From contig CALBZG010000056.1 of assembly GCA_937889655.1 (NCBI GenBank), forward strand, positions 1 through 42,945: a stretch of DNA of 42,945 nt. The letters are read 5' to 3'. Positions 1-7,618 of this stretch are shown piece by piece. The notes beneath the pieces are model-generated. The model was not told the DNA's origin, searched no databases, and saw only the letters and a list, made by a program, of their open reading frames with translations. A program made the position numbers and the translations under genes. Numbering within the stretch: the stretch's first letter is position 1; each line of letters begins with the position of its first letter. Origin of the DNA: an uncultured Clostridia bacterium. GTDB taxonomy: Bacteria > Bacillota > Clostridia > Peptostreptococcales > Anaerovoracaceae.

Positions 1-1053
1 AAAGATTATTGCATGGATCTTTCGGGAACGGAATTCTACAACATGCTTGCCGACAAGAATATGGCAATAACAGAAGGTGAAGGAGTGTACGGCATCCCAT
101 ACGCAGTAGAGGGTTATGGAATAATCTATAATAAAGCACTTATGGATAAATACTTTGCCCTTGAAGGCGCGGTTGCAACCAGCATGGAGGAAATCAACAA
201 CTTTGCTTCACTGAAAGCAGTGGTCGAGGATATGACAGTCAGAAAAGAAGCCCTGGGCATTGAAGGAGTCTTCGCATCCACATCCCTGGCCAGTGGTAAC
301 CAATGGAGATGGCAGACCCATCTTGCCAACCTCCCGCTTTTCTATGAATTCAGCGACATGCAGGGCTATGATAATACGGTCATGGCCGGACTGGATGCTT
401 CTACTATAGGATTCACTTACAATCAGAACTTTAAAAACATATTTGATCTCTATATCAACAACTCATGCACAGCAAAAACCTTGATTGCGGCCAAGACCGT
501 TGACGATTCCATGGCAGAATTTGCACTGGGGAAATGTGCAATGGTGCAGAACGGAAACTGGGGCTGGGGGCAGATATCCGGAGTGGCCGGGAATACGGTC
601 GCAGAGGAAGATGTCATGTTCCTGCCTATTTATACAGGCGTTGAAGGAGAAGAAGCTCAAGGCCTTTGCATTGGAACAGAAAACTATTTCGCCATCAATT
701 CCAAAGCCACAGAAGAACAGCAAGCAGCTGCGCTGAATTTCCTTGAATGGTTGTTCGGAAGCGATACCGGCAAGGCCTATGTGACCGGGGAGCTGGGATT
801 TATCGCTCCGTTCACGACTTTCGGAGAGGATGAAAAACCGACTGATCCACTGGCAAAGAATGTCCTCGCCTGGATCGAAAAAGATGGAATAGATTCTGTT
901 GCCTGGACATTTGCGGCGTTCCCTTCGGAACAATTCAAGAATGACTTTGGAGACGCTTTGTTAGAATACGCCCAGGGGAGCCAGGATTGGAACTATGTAG
1001 TTAATGTCGTCAAGACTTCCTGGGAAAGCGAATATGCAGCAGCACATCAATGA
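1..1053 (+). CDS. ABC transporter substrate-binding protein, sugar type (5' partial)
   Basis: The frame is open from base 1 to the stop at 1051-1053, so the N-terminus, including any lipoprotein signal, lies outside the window. The ATG at 13 is probably internal. The visible 350 residues have the look of family-1 extracellular solute-binding proteins: aromatic-rich stretches such as YGIPYAVEGYGIIYNK near the start, GNWGWGQI in the middle, and the typical C-terminal run of a conserved Trp-rich helix. In this family the protein is tethered outside the membrane and delivers a sugar or oligosaccharide to the permease pair. The two permease genes follow directly, which supports the call. No ATPase gene is present; such systems often share an MsmX-like ATPase encoded elsewhere. 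The substrate cannot be told from the sequence. Confidence 0.85.
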   Translation, partial: KDYCMDLSGTEFYNMLADKNMAITEGEGVYGIPYAVEGYGIIYNKALMDKYFALEGAVATSMEEINNFASLKAVVEDMTVRKEALGIEGVFASTSLASGNQWRWQTHLANLPLFYEFSDMQGYDNTVMAGLDASTIGFTYNQNFKNIFDLYINNSCTAKTLIAAKTVDDSMAEFALGKCAMVQNGNWGWGQISGVAGNTVAEEDVMFLPIYTGVEGEEAQGLCIGTENYFAINSKATEEQQAAALNFLEWLFGSDTGKAYVTGELGFIAPFTTFGEDEKPTDPLAKNVLAWIEKDGIDSVAWTFAAFPSEQFKNDFGDALLEYAQGSQDWNYVVNVVKTSWESEYAAAHQ

Positions 1054-1065
1054 TCATGACGAAAA

Positions 1066-1088
1066 AAGGGCGCCTTTATGGCGCCCTT
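1066..1088 (+). other. Intercistronic hairpin between binding protein and permease genes
   Basis: A perfect 9-bp inverted repeat (AAGGGCGCC, loop TTTAT, GGCGCCCTT) begins 12 bases after the binding-protein stop. No T-run follows, so it is not a standard terminator. Hairpins in this place commonly protect the upstream mRNA or dampen downstream expression, giving more binding protein than permease. That role is inferred. Confidence 0.7.
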
Positions 1089-1128
1089 GCCAGCAAATGA
1101 GCCAAATTTGTCCTGGGAGGAGTGTTAT

Positions 1129-1971
1129 ATGCAGCGCGCTTTGAAAAAATACTATCCAATATTCGTCATACCCACTGCGCTGGCTTTTGCGGTAGCTTTT
1201 GCGTTGCCTTTTTTAGCTGGAATAATGCTTTCCTTCACTGAGTTCAGAACAGTGGTAGACGCGCAATTCGTTGGCCTTGCAAACTACTACAAGGCTTTTT
1301 CCAATGAGGATTTCAAGAATGCATTGATATTCACTAGCCAATTTACAGTGGTTTCCGTGATCATCATCAATCTTCTTGGATTTACATTCGCCTCGATCCT
1401 GACAAGAGCGCTTCGGGGGACCAATGGCTTCCGCACGGTGCTCTTCATGCCGAATCTTATAGGAGGGATCGTTTTAGGCTATATTTGGCAAATGATACTG
1501 AACAGTCTTTTGTACTACTCTGAATTGACTATCTATGCCGATGCAAAATATGGTTTCTGGGGCCTCGTTCTGTTGATGACCTGGCAGCTGACCGGTTATA
1601 TGATGATCATTTATATCGCTGCTATCCAAAACATTCCAGTGGAGCTGATCGAAGCGGCCAAGGTGGATGGCGCTTCGAAAACGGATATTTTGAGGCATGT
1701 CACTATTCCCATGGTAATGCCGGCCTTTACGATCTGCATTTTTCTTACGCTGACGAATTCCTTCAAGCTGTTTGATCAAAACCTCGCCCTGACTGCAGGT
1801 GCGCCTTCCAATAGGACGGCTATGCTGGCTCTGGACATTTATGACACCTTTTATGGCCGGGTAGGATGGGAAGGAGTGGGGCAGGCAAAAGCGGTCATAT
1901 TCTTCCTGCTTGTTGCAGTGATCGCCTTTGCTCAACTCAGAATAACAAGAAGCAGGGAGGTGGAGAACTGA
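1129..1971 (+). CDS. ABC transporter permease, MalF/UgpA/MsmF type
   Basis: This is an inner-membrane permease subunit of about 280 residues with roughly six hydrophobic segments. The cytoplasmic loop that contacts the ATPase is visible as EAAKVDGASKTDILRHVTIP, matching the EAAxxDGA...P motif of binding-protein-dependent permeases. The frame is open from 1078, but the ATG at 1129 follows GGGAGG with good spacing, and the earlier ATG lies inside the hairpin, so 1129 is chosen. It ends in a TGATG overlap with the next permease, indicating translational coupling. With the preceding binding protein and following permease it forms a carbohydrate-type importer. Confidence 0.88.
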   Translation: MQRALKKYYPIFVIPTALAFAVAFALPFLAGIMLSFTEFRTVVDAQFVGLANYYKAFSNEDFKNALIFTSQFTVVSVIIINLLGFTFASILTRALRGTNGFRTVLFMPNLIGGIVLGYIWQMILNSLLYYSELTIYADAKYGFWGLVLLMTWQLTGYMMIIYIAAIQNIPVELIEAAKVDGASKTDILRHVTIPMVMPAFTICIFLTLTNSFKLFDQNLALTAGAPSNRTAMLALDIYDTFYGRVGWEGVGQAKAVIFFLLVAVIAFAQLRITRSREVEN

Positions 1972-2843
1972 TGCTGAAAGCAGATAAAAAGAATTCAATC
2001 CAGAAGAATTCACCCCAAAAGAAAGAGAAGGCCACGGGGATGTTTTACATCATGCTTGCGGTTTCCGTCGCATATCTGGCTCCTGTGGCGATCGTTTTCT
2101 ACAACTCCTTTAAAAGCAAGCTATACATCAGCAGCGAGCCGTTCAACCTTCCGTCAAGGGTGACCTCTGTCGGATTTGACAATTATATTGAAGGCGTCGA
2201 AAAAATCCAGTTTTTCAAGGCCTTTGGCTATTCCTTATTCATCACGGTTTTTTCCGTAGCGGCAATCGTTCTGTTCACGGCCATGACGGCATGGTTTATT
2301 ACCCGTATGAAAACCAGGATCAGCAAAGCCTTGTATTACTCTTTTGTATTTTCAATGATCGTGCCGTTCCAGATGGTCATGTTTACAATGTCGAAAATGG
2401 CTAATATCCTGCATCTCGACAACCCTGTGGGGATCATATTCATCTATCTCGGATTCGGAGCAGGTTTATCTGTGTTTCTTTTTTCGGGATTTGTAAAAAG
2501 CATACCCGTGGATATCGAAGAGGCGGCTATGATCGACGGATGCAGCCCGATCCAGACATTTTTCCTGGTGGTCTTTCCTATACTGAAGCCAACAGCCATC
2601 ACGGTGGCGATTTTGAATACCATGTGGATATGGAACGACTATCTTCTGCCGTACCTCGTGATCGGTACAGAGTATAAAACCATCCCCATCGCCATCCAGT
2701 ACCTCCGGGGCGGCTATGGCGCTGTGGATATGGGGCATATGATGGCCATGCTGATATTGGCAATCATTCCGATCATCATATTCTATTTGACATGTCAGAA
2801 ATATATCATCAAGGGTGTGGTTGCAGGGGCGGTCAAAGGATAG
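1971..2843 (+). CDS. ABC transporter permease, MalG/UgpE/MsmG type
   Basis: The second permease of the importer has about 290 residues. The N-terminus is a lysine-rich cytoplasmic stretch, followed by about six hydrophobic segments. The ATPase-coupling loop is visible as EEAAMIDGCSPIQTFF, with the downstream proline in FPILKP. Start is the ATG that overlaps the previous stop by one base, preceded by GGGAGGTGGAG. An upstream in-frame extension to 1866 lies inside the first permease and is not credible. The next gene is convergent, 42 bases away, and I see no strong terminator in that gap. Confidence 0.88.
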   Translation: MLKADKKNSIQKNSPQKKEKATGMFYIMLAVSVAYLAPVAIVFYNSFKSKLYISSEPFNLPSRVTSVGFDNYIEGVEKIQFFKAFGYSLFITVFSVAAIVLFTAMTAWFITRMKTRISKALYYSFVFSMIVPFQMVMFTMSKMANILHLDNPVGIIFIYLGFGAGLSVFLFSGFVKSIPVDIEEAAMIDGCSPIQTFFLVVFPILKPTAITVAILNTMWIWNDYLLPYLVIGTEYKTIPIAIQYLRGGYGAVDMGHMMAMLILAIIPIIIFYLTCQKYIIKGVVAGAVKG

Positions 2844-2885
2844 ACAATATCCCGGGCCTGCCATCTATTAAAGGATAAATACTTA

Positions 2886-4130
2886 TCAACGGAGATGTTT
2901 TTCCAGCAAATCGACGAAAACATCCATGGATTCTTTCTTCGGGAAAATAGCACGGGCGTTTTGCCTGCTGCCTCCGCCCTTGCCCTGATAGATCGGCGCG
3001 TTTTCCTTAACCAGTCGGCCGCAATCAACGGATTTTCCGTCTGAAAACAGCAGGAGAGTGTTTTCAGAAGGGGCTGCTATTATTAACAGCTTCCTGATTT
3101 TATCGATCAGAGGTCTTCCTATATTCAGTAAATCGTCCACTGACATGTCGTCGTACTCCCTGATAATGATGCTGTTATCCCGGGACGCACTGTCAAGCAA
3201 CGCTTCAATTTCAGCCACCCTGGATCCGGTCACAGATTGCTTTAATACATAAAGAGCATCACGGGTTTTTTTGTTTTTCGTTTCCGCAGCAGCCATTTTA
3301 TCTAAAATATCCTCCAGACCTGCGGAATAGCGGTTCCCGATACTCATCAGCACGTCATGGGATTTATCAAAGAGGGTCAAAGCCCTGGCACCTGCTTCGA
3401 AGTAAATTCTGTACATCCCTTTATAATTTTCTACCTTCAGGATCTTGATCGATCCCACCTGGCCTGATGTGGAGGGATGGGTGCCGCAGCAAGCAACGCA
3501 ATCTGCAGGATCATGGATATCACCCACACAAACGATCGAGATTTCCTCATCGATGGCAAGAGCCTTCCGTAAAGGAAGCCCGGAGGCTTCTTTCCTGTTG
3601 TCGAAATTTCGCACCGTAACAGGGACGTTTTGCCAAATGATTTCATTGGCTGATTTTTCGATATCCATGGCTAACGGCCAGTCGATTTTTTCAGGTCTTG
3701 GATTCCGTCCACTAGGATCCTCTTCGAGGTTCATGTCGATGGTCATATAGTTTTCTCCCATATGGAAGCCCCTGTTAACAGCCCCGCATTCCCGGAAAAA
3801 AACGCCGGAAAGAATGTGTTCTCCGCAGTGGCGTTGCATATTATCAAACCTTCGGCCCCAATCAAGAACGAGCACAACTTTGTCACCGGCCTTGGGCAGA
3901 ACGTCTAAGTTATCCACAGCCACGTTGTGGTAGACTACACCGTCTTTTTCATAGACGTTCGTTACAAGAAGATCATCGATATATCCGCTATCGCAGGTTT
4001 GCCCTCCTCCCTCCGGAAAGAACAGGGTTCTGTCCAGCACAAGAGTCCGGCTTTCCGCATCTGAGGAAAGGACTTCCGCTTCAGATTTCCTCAAGTAAAC
4101 ATCCTCTTTGAACAATTTTTTTGTGATCAT
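2886..4130 (-). CDS. AlaX-type alanyl-tRNA editing protein with DHHA1 domain
   Basis: This is a predicted trans-editing hydrolase that removes wrongly attached amino acids, classically serine, from tRNA-Ala in the cytosol. At 414 residues it belongs to the long AlaX class. Residues 1-90 resemble the AlaRS second domain (FFPEGGGQ motif). The zinc ligands are visible as HCGEH (H101, H105) and CCGTH (C214, H218), the standard HxxxH and CxxxH pair. The C-terminal third is DHHA1-like and ends in a GKGGGSRQ glycine motif. The frame stays open to 4190, but the ATG at 4130 has GGAG eight bases upstream, so the first 20 residues of the long frame are dropped. It is transcribed alone, convergent with the ABC operon and divergent from the AraC gene. 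Confidence 0.87.
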   Translation of the reverse strand: MITKKLFKEDVYLRKSEAEVLSSDAESRTLVLDRTLFFPEGGGQTCDSGYIDDLLVTNVYEKDGVVYHNVAVDNLDVLPKAGDKVVLVLDWGRRFDNMQRHCGEHILSGVFFRECGAVNRGFHMGENYMTIDMNLEEDPSGRNPRPEKIDWPLAMDIEKSANEIIWQNVPVTVRNFDNRKEASGLPLRKALAIDEEISIVCVGDIHDPADCVACCGTHPSTSGQVGSIKILKVENYKGMYRIYFEAGARALTLFDKSHDVLMSIGNRYSAGLEDILDKMAAAETKNKKTRDALYVLKQSVTGSRVAEIEALLDSASRDNSIIIREYDDMSVDDLLNIGRPLIDKIRKLLIIAAPSENTLLLFSDGKSVDCGRLVKENAPIYQGKGGGSRQNARAIFPKKESMDVFVDLLEKHLR

Positions 4131-4609
4131 ATTTGCACTCCAGTCAATACCTATGAACAATCTAAAAATTTCAAAATAATTATAGCACAATATTGGGGAA
4201 TGTTATATAATAACGAATATAGTACAAGTTTGCTATGAGAATTCGTTTTGTTTGTGGTATCAAAAACGGGTCTTATGCGGTTGCATTTACAAATAATAGA
4301 CCTGTGGATAAATCCTTTGGAAGTAAATAACAAAATGCCTGAAAACCTTTAAAATGTAACATTCAAACAAAAAAAGATTTTCCACAGGCCCCTTGGGATA
4401 AAATTGTATACGATCCTGGCGGCCATGTGGATAAACCCCGTAAGGCTCGATTTTAAAAGGTTTTTGGGGTGTTGAAAAATCGTTTTACTCATAAATAGGC
4501 GGTTTACATAAAATTCAGAAAAGTGGAAAATCCCGGCGCTGAAAATACAGCATTTTACCGGGCATAAAATAAAATATTAAGCACGAAAGTATGGATTAAG
4601 GAGAAAAGT
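4131..4609. other. 479-bp AT-rich intergenic region with DnaA-box-like sites
   Basis: No convincing gene is present. Two exact copies of TGTGGATAA (reverse complement TTATCCACA, the consensus DnaA box) lie at 4303-4311 and 4426-4434 in the same orientation. A one-mismatch copy in the opposite orientation, TTTTCCACA, is at 4378-4386. An imperfect hairpin (CCCGG...CCGGG, inner AAAAT/ATTTT) lies at 4532-4562, before the AraC gene. No clear promoter for the AraC gene was found. Confidence 0.6.
4179..4187 (-). promoter_or_regulatory. Extended -10 promoter for the AlaX gene
   Basis: On the reverse strand the sequence reads TGCTATAAT, a consensus -10 with a TGn extension, about 50 bases upstream of the chosen start. 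No good -35 is present at 17-base spacing, as is usual for extended -10 promoters. Confidence 0.55.
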
Positions 4610-4629
4610 ATGCTTAAGGAGAAAAGTAT
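4596..4629 (+). repeat. Tandem duplication of the ribosome binding site
   Basis: The 16-base sequence TTAAGGAGAAAAGTAT occurs at 4596-4611 and again at 4614-4629. The first copy supplies the Shine-Dalgarno and most of the ATG of the AraC gene; the second encodes codons 2-7. Only the first copy is followed by G to make an ATG. Confidence 0.9.
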
Positions 4630-6151
4630 ATACAGGGAGGAACTCCCTGTAAATGTTTTGGTGACCAATATTCTGGATTATCCGATACATTTTCACAATG
4701 ATCTGGAAGTGGTTTACATGCTGGGCGGATCTATCAGCATGAAAAATGGATATTATACTTATATTTTAAAGCAGGGGGACATATTCATACTGAACCCTCG
4801 CGAGATCCACAGCTTTGAAAGCACCGGCGAAAAAAATATGATTATGATGCTCCAGTTGGATACCGCCTACTTTTCCAATTATTATGAGAGTCTGAAAAAC
4901 AGCTTCTTTGTAACAGACATGGAGGATGATTCCGATGAAAGCCTGGAGATCCTCCGCAATATTCTAGCCAAGATCATGATGGAGGTCCTTCAGAAGGGCT
5001 ACGGTTATGAGTCAAAGGTGATTGAATCGGCGCATAATCTGCTGACCTGTCTATTTTCCGATTTTCAATACTATCTCATGGAAGACGGCAAGTTTGTCAA
5101 CGGGTCCAAGAATAAGGGCAACAAAATCCTGGCAGGCAGACTGAACCGGATCACGGACTATATGTATGATAATTATTCGAGGAAGCTGACGCTTAACGAA
5201 ATCGCCGATCGGGAACATCTCTCGATTTATTATCTCTCTCACGTCATCAAGGAAGCCACAGGGCTTTCATTCCAGGAATTGTTGAGTTTCATAAGAGTGG
5301 AGCAGTCAGAAAAGCTGCTTCTTGGAACAAACAAAAAAATCGGAGCCATCGCGGATGAAACCGGTTTTTCTGCTGTACGCTATTATATAAAACACTTTGA
5401 AACATGGTATGGTATGCATCCTTTGGAATATAGGAAAAAATTTACAGGTAAAGTAGCCAGCCGCGAAATCGTTGCCAAATATGAAAGGACGACTCCATTG
5501 GAGATCGAGGCGGCGATCAGAAGACAGGTCAAGGGCGTGTACAACAATTATCTTGCGGGGAAAAGGGCAAAACCGGTCATCGTGGACATCGACATCGTGG
5601 AATCTCTCGCTGAGAACTCCGCGGTAAAGGGATTTCCTGAAGATTTCCTCGAGGCAGATGTCATGAAGCCGGCAGCACGGCCTTATAATCTTTTAAAATC
5701 GCTGAAGGAAAGGGTCCTTGCAGCAGGAGAGAACTATATCGTCTCGACCTCTGCGAAAAATGCCAATGAGATCAATTCGGTCAGTATTCTTGTCTATAAT
5801 ATCAACAAGGACTTGAAGAAAACACTTTTGACTGCCACCGCCCGGGAGCATGCATTTGAAGCCATCAAGGCATTCGAAGAGGAGCAGGAGGTGCTGATCC
5901 GCTGCAGCGGACTCAATGGGGAATACAAAGTGAGCCGATATAAAATGAGCCGGGAATCAGCCATTACCGCCTATGAGGAAAGTCTGAAGACGGAAGGCCT
6001 GGCATCCAAGCGGCGTTCGATCATCAACAATTGGAGCACCTTGCCGGGCATCGAGTTCGGAAAGGCAGCTGTAACAGACACTTTAAGTCTCAGAAGCACG
6101 CTGAAAGGATTATCCGCCGAATTGATACTCGTAGATAAGCAAACTAGTTAA
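4610..6151 (+). CDS. AraC-family transcriptional regulator with extra C-terminal domain
   Basis: The protein has 513 residues. Residues 20-90 look like an AraC-type cupin sensor (HFHNDLEVVYMLGG, then GDIFILNPREIHSF). Residues 178-278 form the double helix-turn-helix DNA-binding domain, ending in the family signature FETWYGMHPLEYRKKF. A further 230 residues follow. Parts of this tail (SVSILVYNINKD and EYKVSRYKMSRESA) resemble the beta-sandwich at the end of GH39 glycosidases, a domain found fused to some AraC regulators, but the catalytic barrel that normally precedes it is absent. That match is by eye and uncertain. The regulator may respond to a carbohydrate and could control the nearby importer or the following dehydrogenase; neither is shown. 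Confidence 0.88.
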   Translation: MLKEKSIYREELPVNVLVTNILDYPIHFHNDLEVVYMLGGSISMKNGYYTYILKQGDIFILNPREIHSFESTGEKNMIMMLQLDTAYFSNYYESLKNSFFVTDMEDDSDESLEILRNILAKIMMEVLQKGYGYESKVIESAHNLLTCLFSDFQYYLMEDGKFVNGSKNKGNKILAGRLNRITDYMYDNYSRKLTLNEIADREHLSIYYLSHVIKEATGLSFQELLSFIRVEQSEKLLLGTNKKIGAIADETGFSAVRYYIKHFETWYGMHPLEYRKKFTGKVASREIVAKYERTTPLEIEAAIRRQVKGVYNNYLAGKRAKPVIVDIDIVESLAENSAVKGFPEDFLEADVMKPAARPYNLLKSLKERVLAAGENYIVSTSAKNANEINSVSILVYNINKDLKKTLLTATAREHAFEAIKAFEEEQEVLIRCSGLNGEYKVSRYKMSRESAITAYEESLKTEGLASKRRSIINNWSTLPGIEFGKAAVTDTLSLRSTLKGLSAELILVDKQTS

Positions 6152-6172
6152 AATTTGCCAGCAACGATATTA

Positions 6173-6201
6173 TTGCCAAATTATTCTGTCAGAAGTAGAA
6201 T
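6173..6201 (+). promoter_or_regulatory. Promoter of the saccharopine dehydrogenase-family gene
   Basis: TTGCCA (6173-6178) and TAGAAT (6196-6201) are separated by exactly 17 bases. The predicted transcription start is near 6208, giving a leader of about 70 bases. Confidence 0.65.
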
Positions 6202-6222
6202 CAAACTATAGGACAGAAATAA
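6181..6222. promoter_or_regulatory. Inverted repeat bracketing the -10 element, candidate operator
   Basis: TTATTCTGTC (6181-6190) and GACAGAAATAA (6212-6222) are inverted copies, with 7 perfect inner pairs and three more after one bulged base, separated by 21 bases. One arm lies in the promoter spacer and the other at the predicted transcription start, a position where a bound dimer would block RNA polymerase. Confidence 0.5.
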
Positions 6223-6278
6223 GGAAAGCTAGAAAAGTAATGTAATTCCAATCCATGTATAAGAGCGGGGGAAAGAAT

Positions 6279-7553
6279 ATGAACTTACTTATTATCGGTG
6301 CGGGCGGTGTTGGTACTTCTGCTGCCATGATTATAAAAAGAGCGAAGGAGCAGGGCGACTGGGCAAAAAAAGTCGTTATATCAGATTACAACATGGCCAG
6401 GGCCCAGGATGTTGCGAATAATATTTGCGGTGGCGGCAAATTCATACCGGAGAAAATTGATGCTAAGGATCCGATTAGCATCACCGAAGTGATCAAAAAG
6501 CATGACATTACTTGGGTGATGAATGCAGTGGAGCCCAATTTCAATTTTACGATCTTTGACACCTGTCTGGAAAACAAAGTGGGTTATTTAGACTGTGCGA
6601 TGACACTTTCAGAGCCTCATCCGGAAAAGCCTTTTGAAAAGGTCCATGTCAAACTGGGAGATTATCAATTTGCCAAACATGAGACATGGGAGAAAGCTGG
6701 CTGCATGGCCATCGTGGGCTCCGGTGTAGAACCGGGCATGGCGGATGTCTTTGCAAGATTTTCAGATAAGCACCTGTTTGATACAATAGATGAAGTCAAT
6801 GTCAGAGATGGTGACAATTATACCGGAAACGATGGCGATTTCGGATTTTCCGTGTGGACGACCATTGAAGAATGTCTGAATGCTCCGGTAATCTGGGAGA
6901 AGGGCAAGGGCTGGTTCTGCACAGAGAACTTTTCTGAGCCTGAAATATTCAACTTTCCTGGCGGGATAGGCCCCGTGGAGGTGGTTAATATCGAGCATGA
7001 AGAGGTCATGCTGGTGCCGAGGGTCATCGATTGCAACCGGGTGACTTTCAAATACGGAGTGCCACGTGATTTCAGACAACTGCTTCTTGACCTGAGAAGA
7101 GTGGGCATGGATGACAAAACAAGAAAGATCAGGGTGGGAGACAGCGAAATCACTCCAAGAGACTTTCTAGTCAAAGTCATTCCTTCCCCGGTGGAATCCA
7201 CCATGAAGATGAAGGGCAGAGGCTGCGCCGGCACATGGATCACAGGCACCAAGGATGGAATGAAAAGGTCTGTATATATTTATCAGGTAGCAGACAGTCA
7301 GGATTGCATCAAGAAATTTACGACCAATTCCGTTGTTGCCCAGACGGCAGTCGGACCGGTTATCATGATGGAGCTTGCAGCGAAGGGCATTTGGGATTTA
7401 AAGGGCGTTCACGGACCGGAAAGCTTCGATCCTGACCCTTTTGTGGAAAGATTGGCAAAATACGAATTCCCGGCAGCCATCAGGGAGATGGACTCGGAAT
7501 ACGCTGATGCTATGAATGAAAAGAAATTTCTCGACGTAATAGCCGATCAATAA
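6279..7553 (+). CDS. Saccharopine dehydrogenase-family NAD(P)-dependent oxidoreductase
   Basis: The 424-residue protein starts with a Rossmann nucleotide-binding motif, LLIIGAGGVGTSAAM, within the first 16 residues. Further segments such as GYLDCAMTLSEPHPEKP, GSGVEPGMADVFARF and FNFPGGIGPVEVV place it in the saccharopine/carboxynorspermidine dehydrogenase group. Members reduce an imine between an amine and a keto acid, or the reverse. Which substrate this one uses cannot be told: lysine or saccharopine degradation and carboxynorspermidine formation are both possible. The ATG at 6279 follows GGGGGAAAG; an in-frame ATG at 6255 has no binding site. It stands alone, with its own promoter and a strong terminator 30 bases after the stop. 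Confidence 0.8.
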   Translation: MNLLIIGAGGVGTSAAMIIKRAKEQGDWAKKVVISDYNMARAQDVANNICGGGKFIPEKIDAKDPISITEVIKKHDITWVMNAVEPNFNFTIFDTCLENKVGYLDCAMTLSEPHPEKPFEKVHVKLGDYQFAKHETWEKAGCMAIVGSGVEPGMADVFARFSDKHLFDTIDEVNVRDGDNYTGNDGDFGFSVWTTIEECLNAPVIWEKGKGWFCTENFSEPEIFNFPGGIGPVEVVNIEHEEVMLVPRVIDCNRVTFKYGVPRDFRQLLLDLRRVGMDDKTRKIRVGDSEITPRDFLVKVIPSPVESTMKMKGRGCAGTWITGTKDGMKRSVYIYQVADSQDCIKKFTTNSVVAQTAVGPVIMMELAAKGIWDLKGVHGPESFDPDPFVERLAKYEFPAAIREMDSEYADAMNEKKFLDVIADQ

Positions 7554-7585
7554 TGCAATAACCAACCTTTCAATAAGTAAACGAT

Positions 7586-7617
7586 AAAAGAGGCTGCTTC
7601 CTGCTGCAGCCTCTTTT
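7586..7617. terminator. Bidirectional intrinsic terminator
   Basis: A perfect 12-bp stem, AAAAGAGGCTGC / GCAGCCTCTTTT, closes an 8-base loop. It has A-run and T-run flanks, so it can end transcription from both the dehydrogenase and the convergent hydrolase gene, whose stop codon lies just 2 bases beyond. Confidence 0.9.
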
Positions 7618-7618
7618 G

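Noticed and set aside
463..933. Reverse open frame of 156 codons inside the binding-protein gene
   Set aside because: It is a shadow of a well-supported gene, with no ribosome binding site and a Cys/His/Phe-rich composition unlike a real protein.
4303..4434. Chromosomal replication origin
   Set aside because: Only two exact DnaA boxes and no replication genes nearby; an origin would normally have more boxes and flanking dnaA or dnaN.
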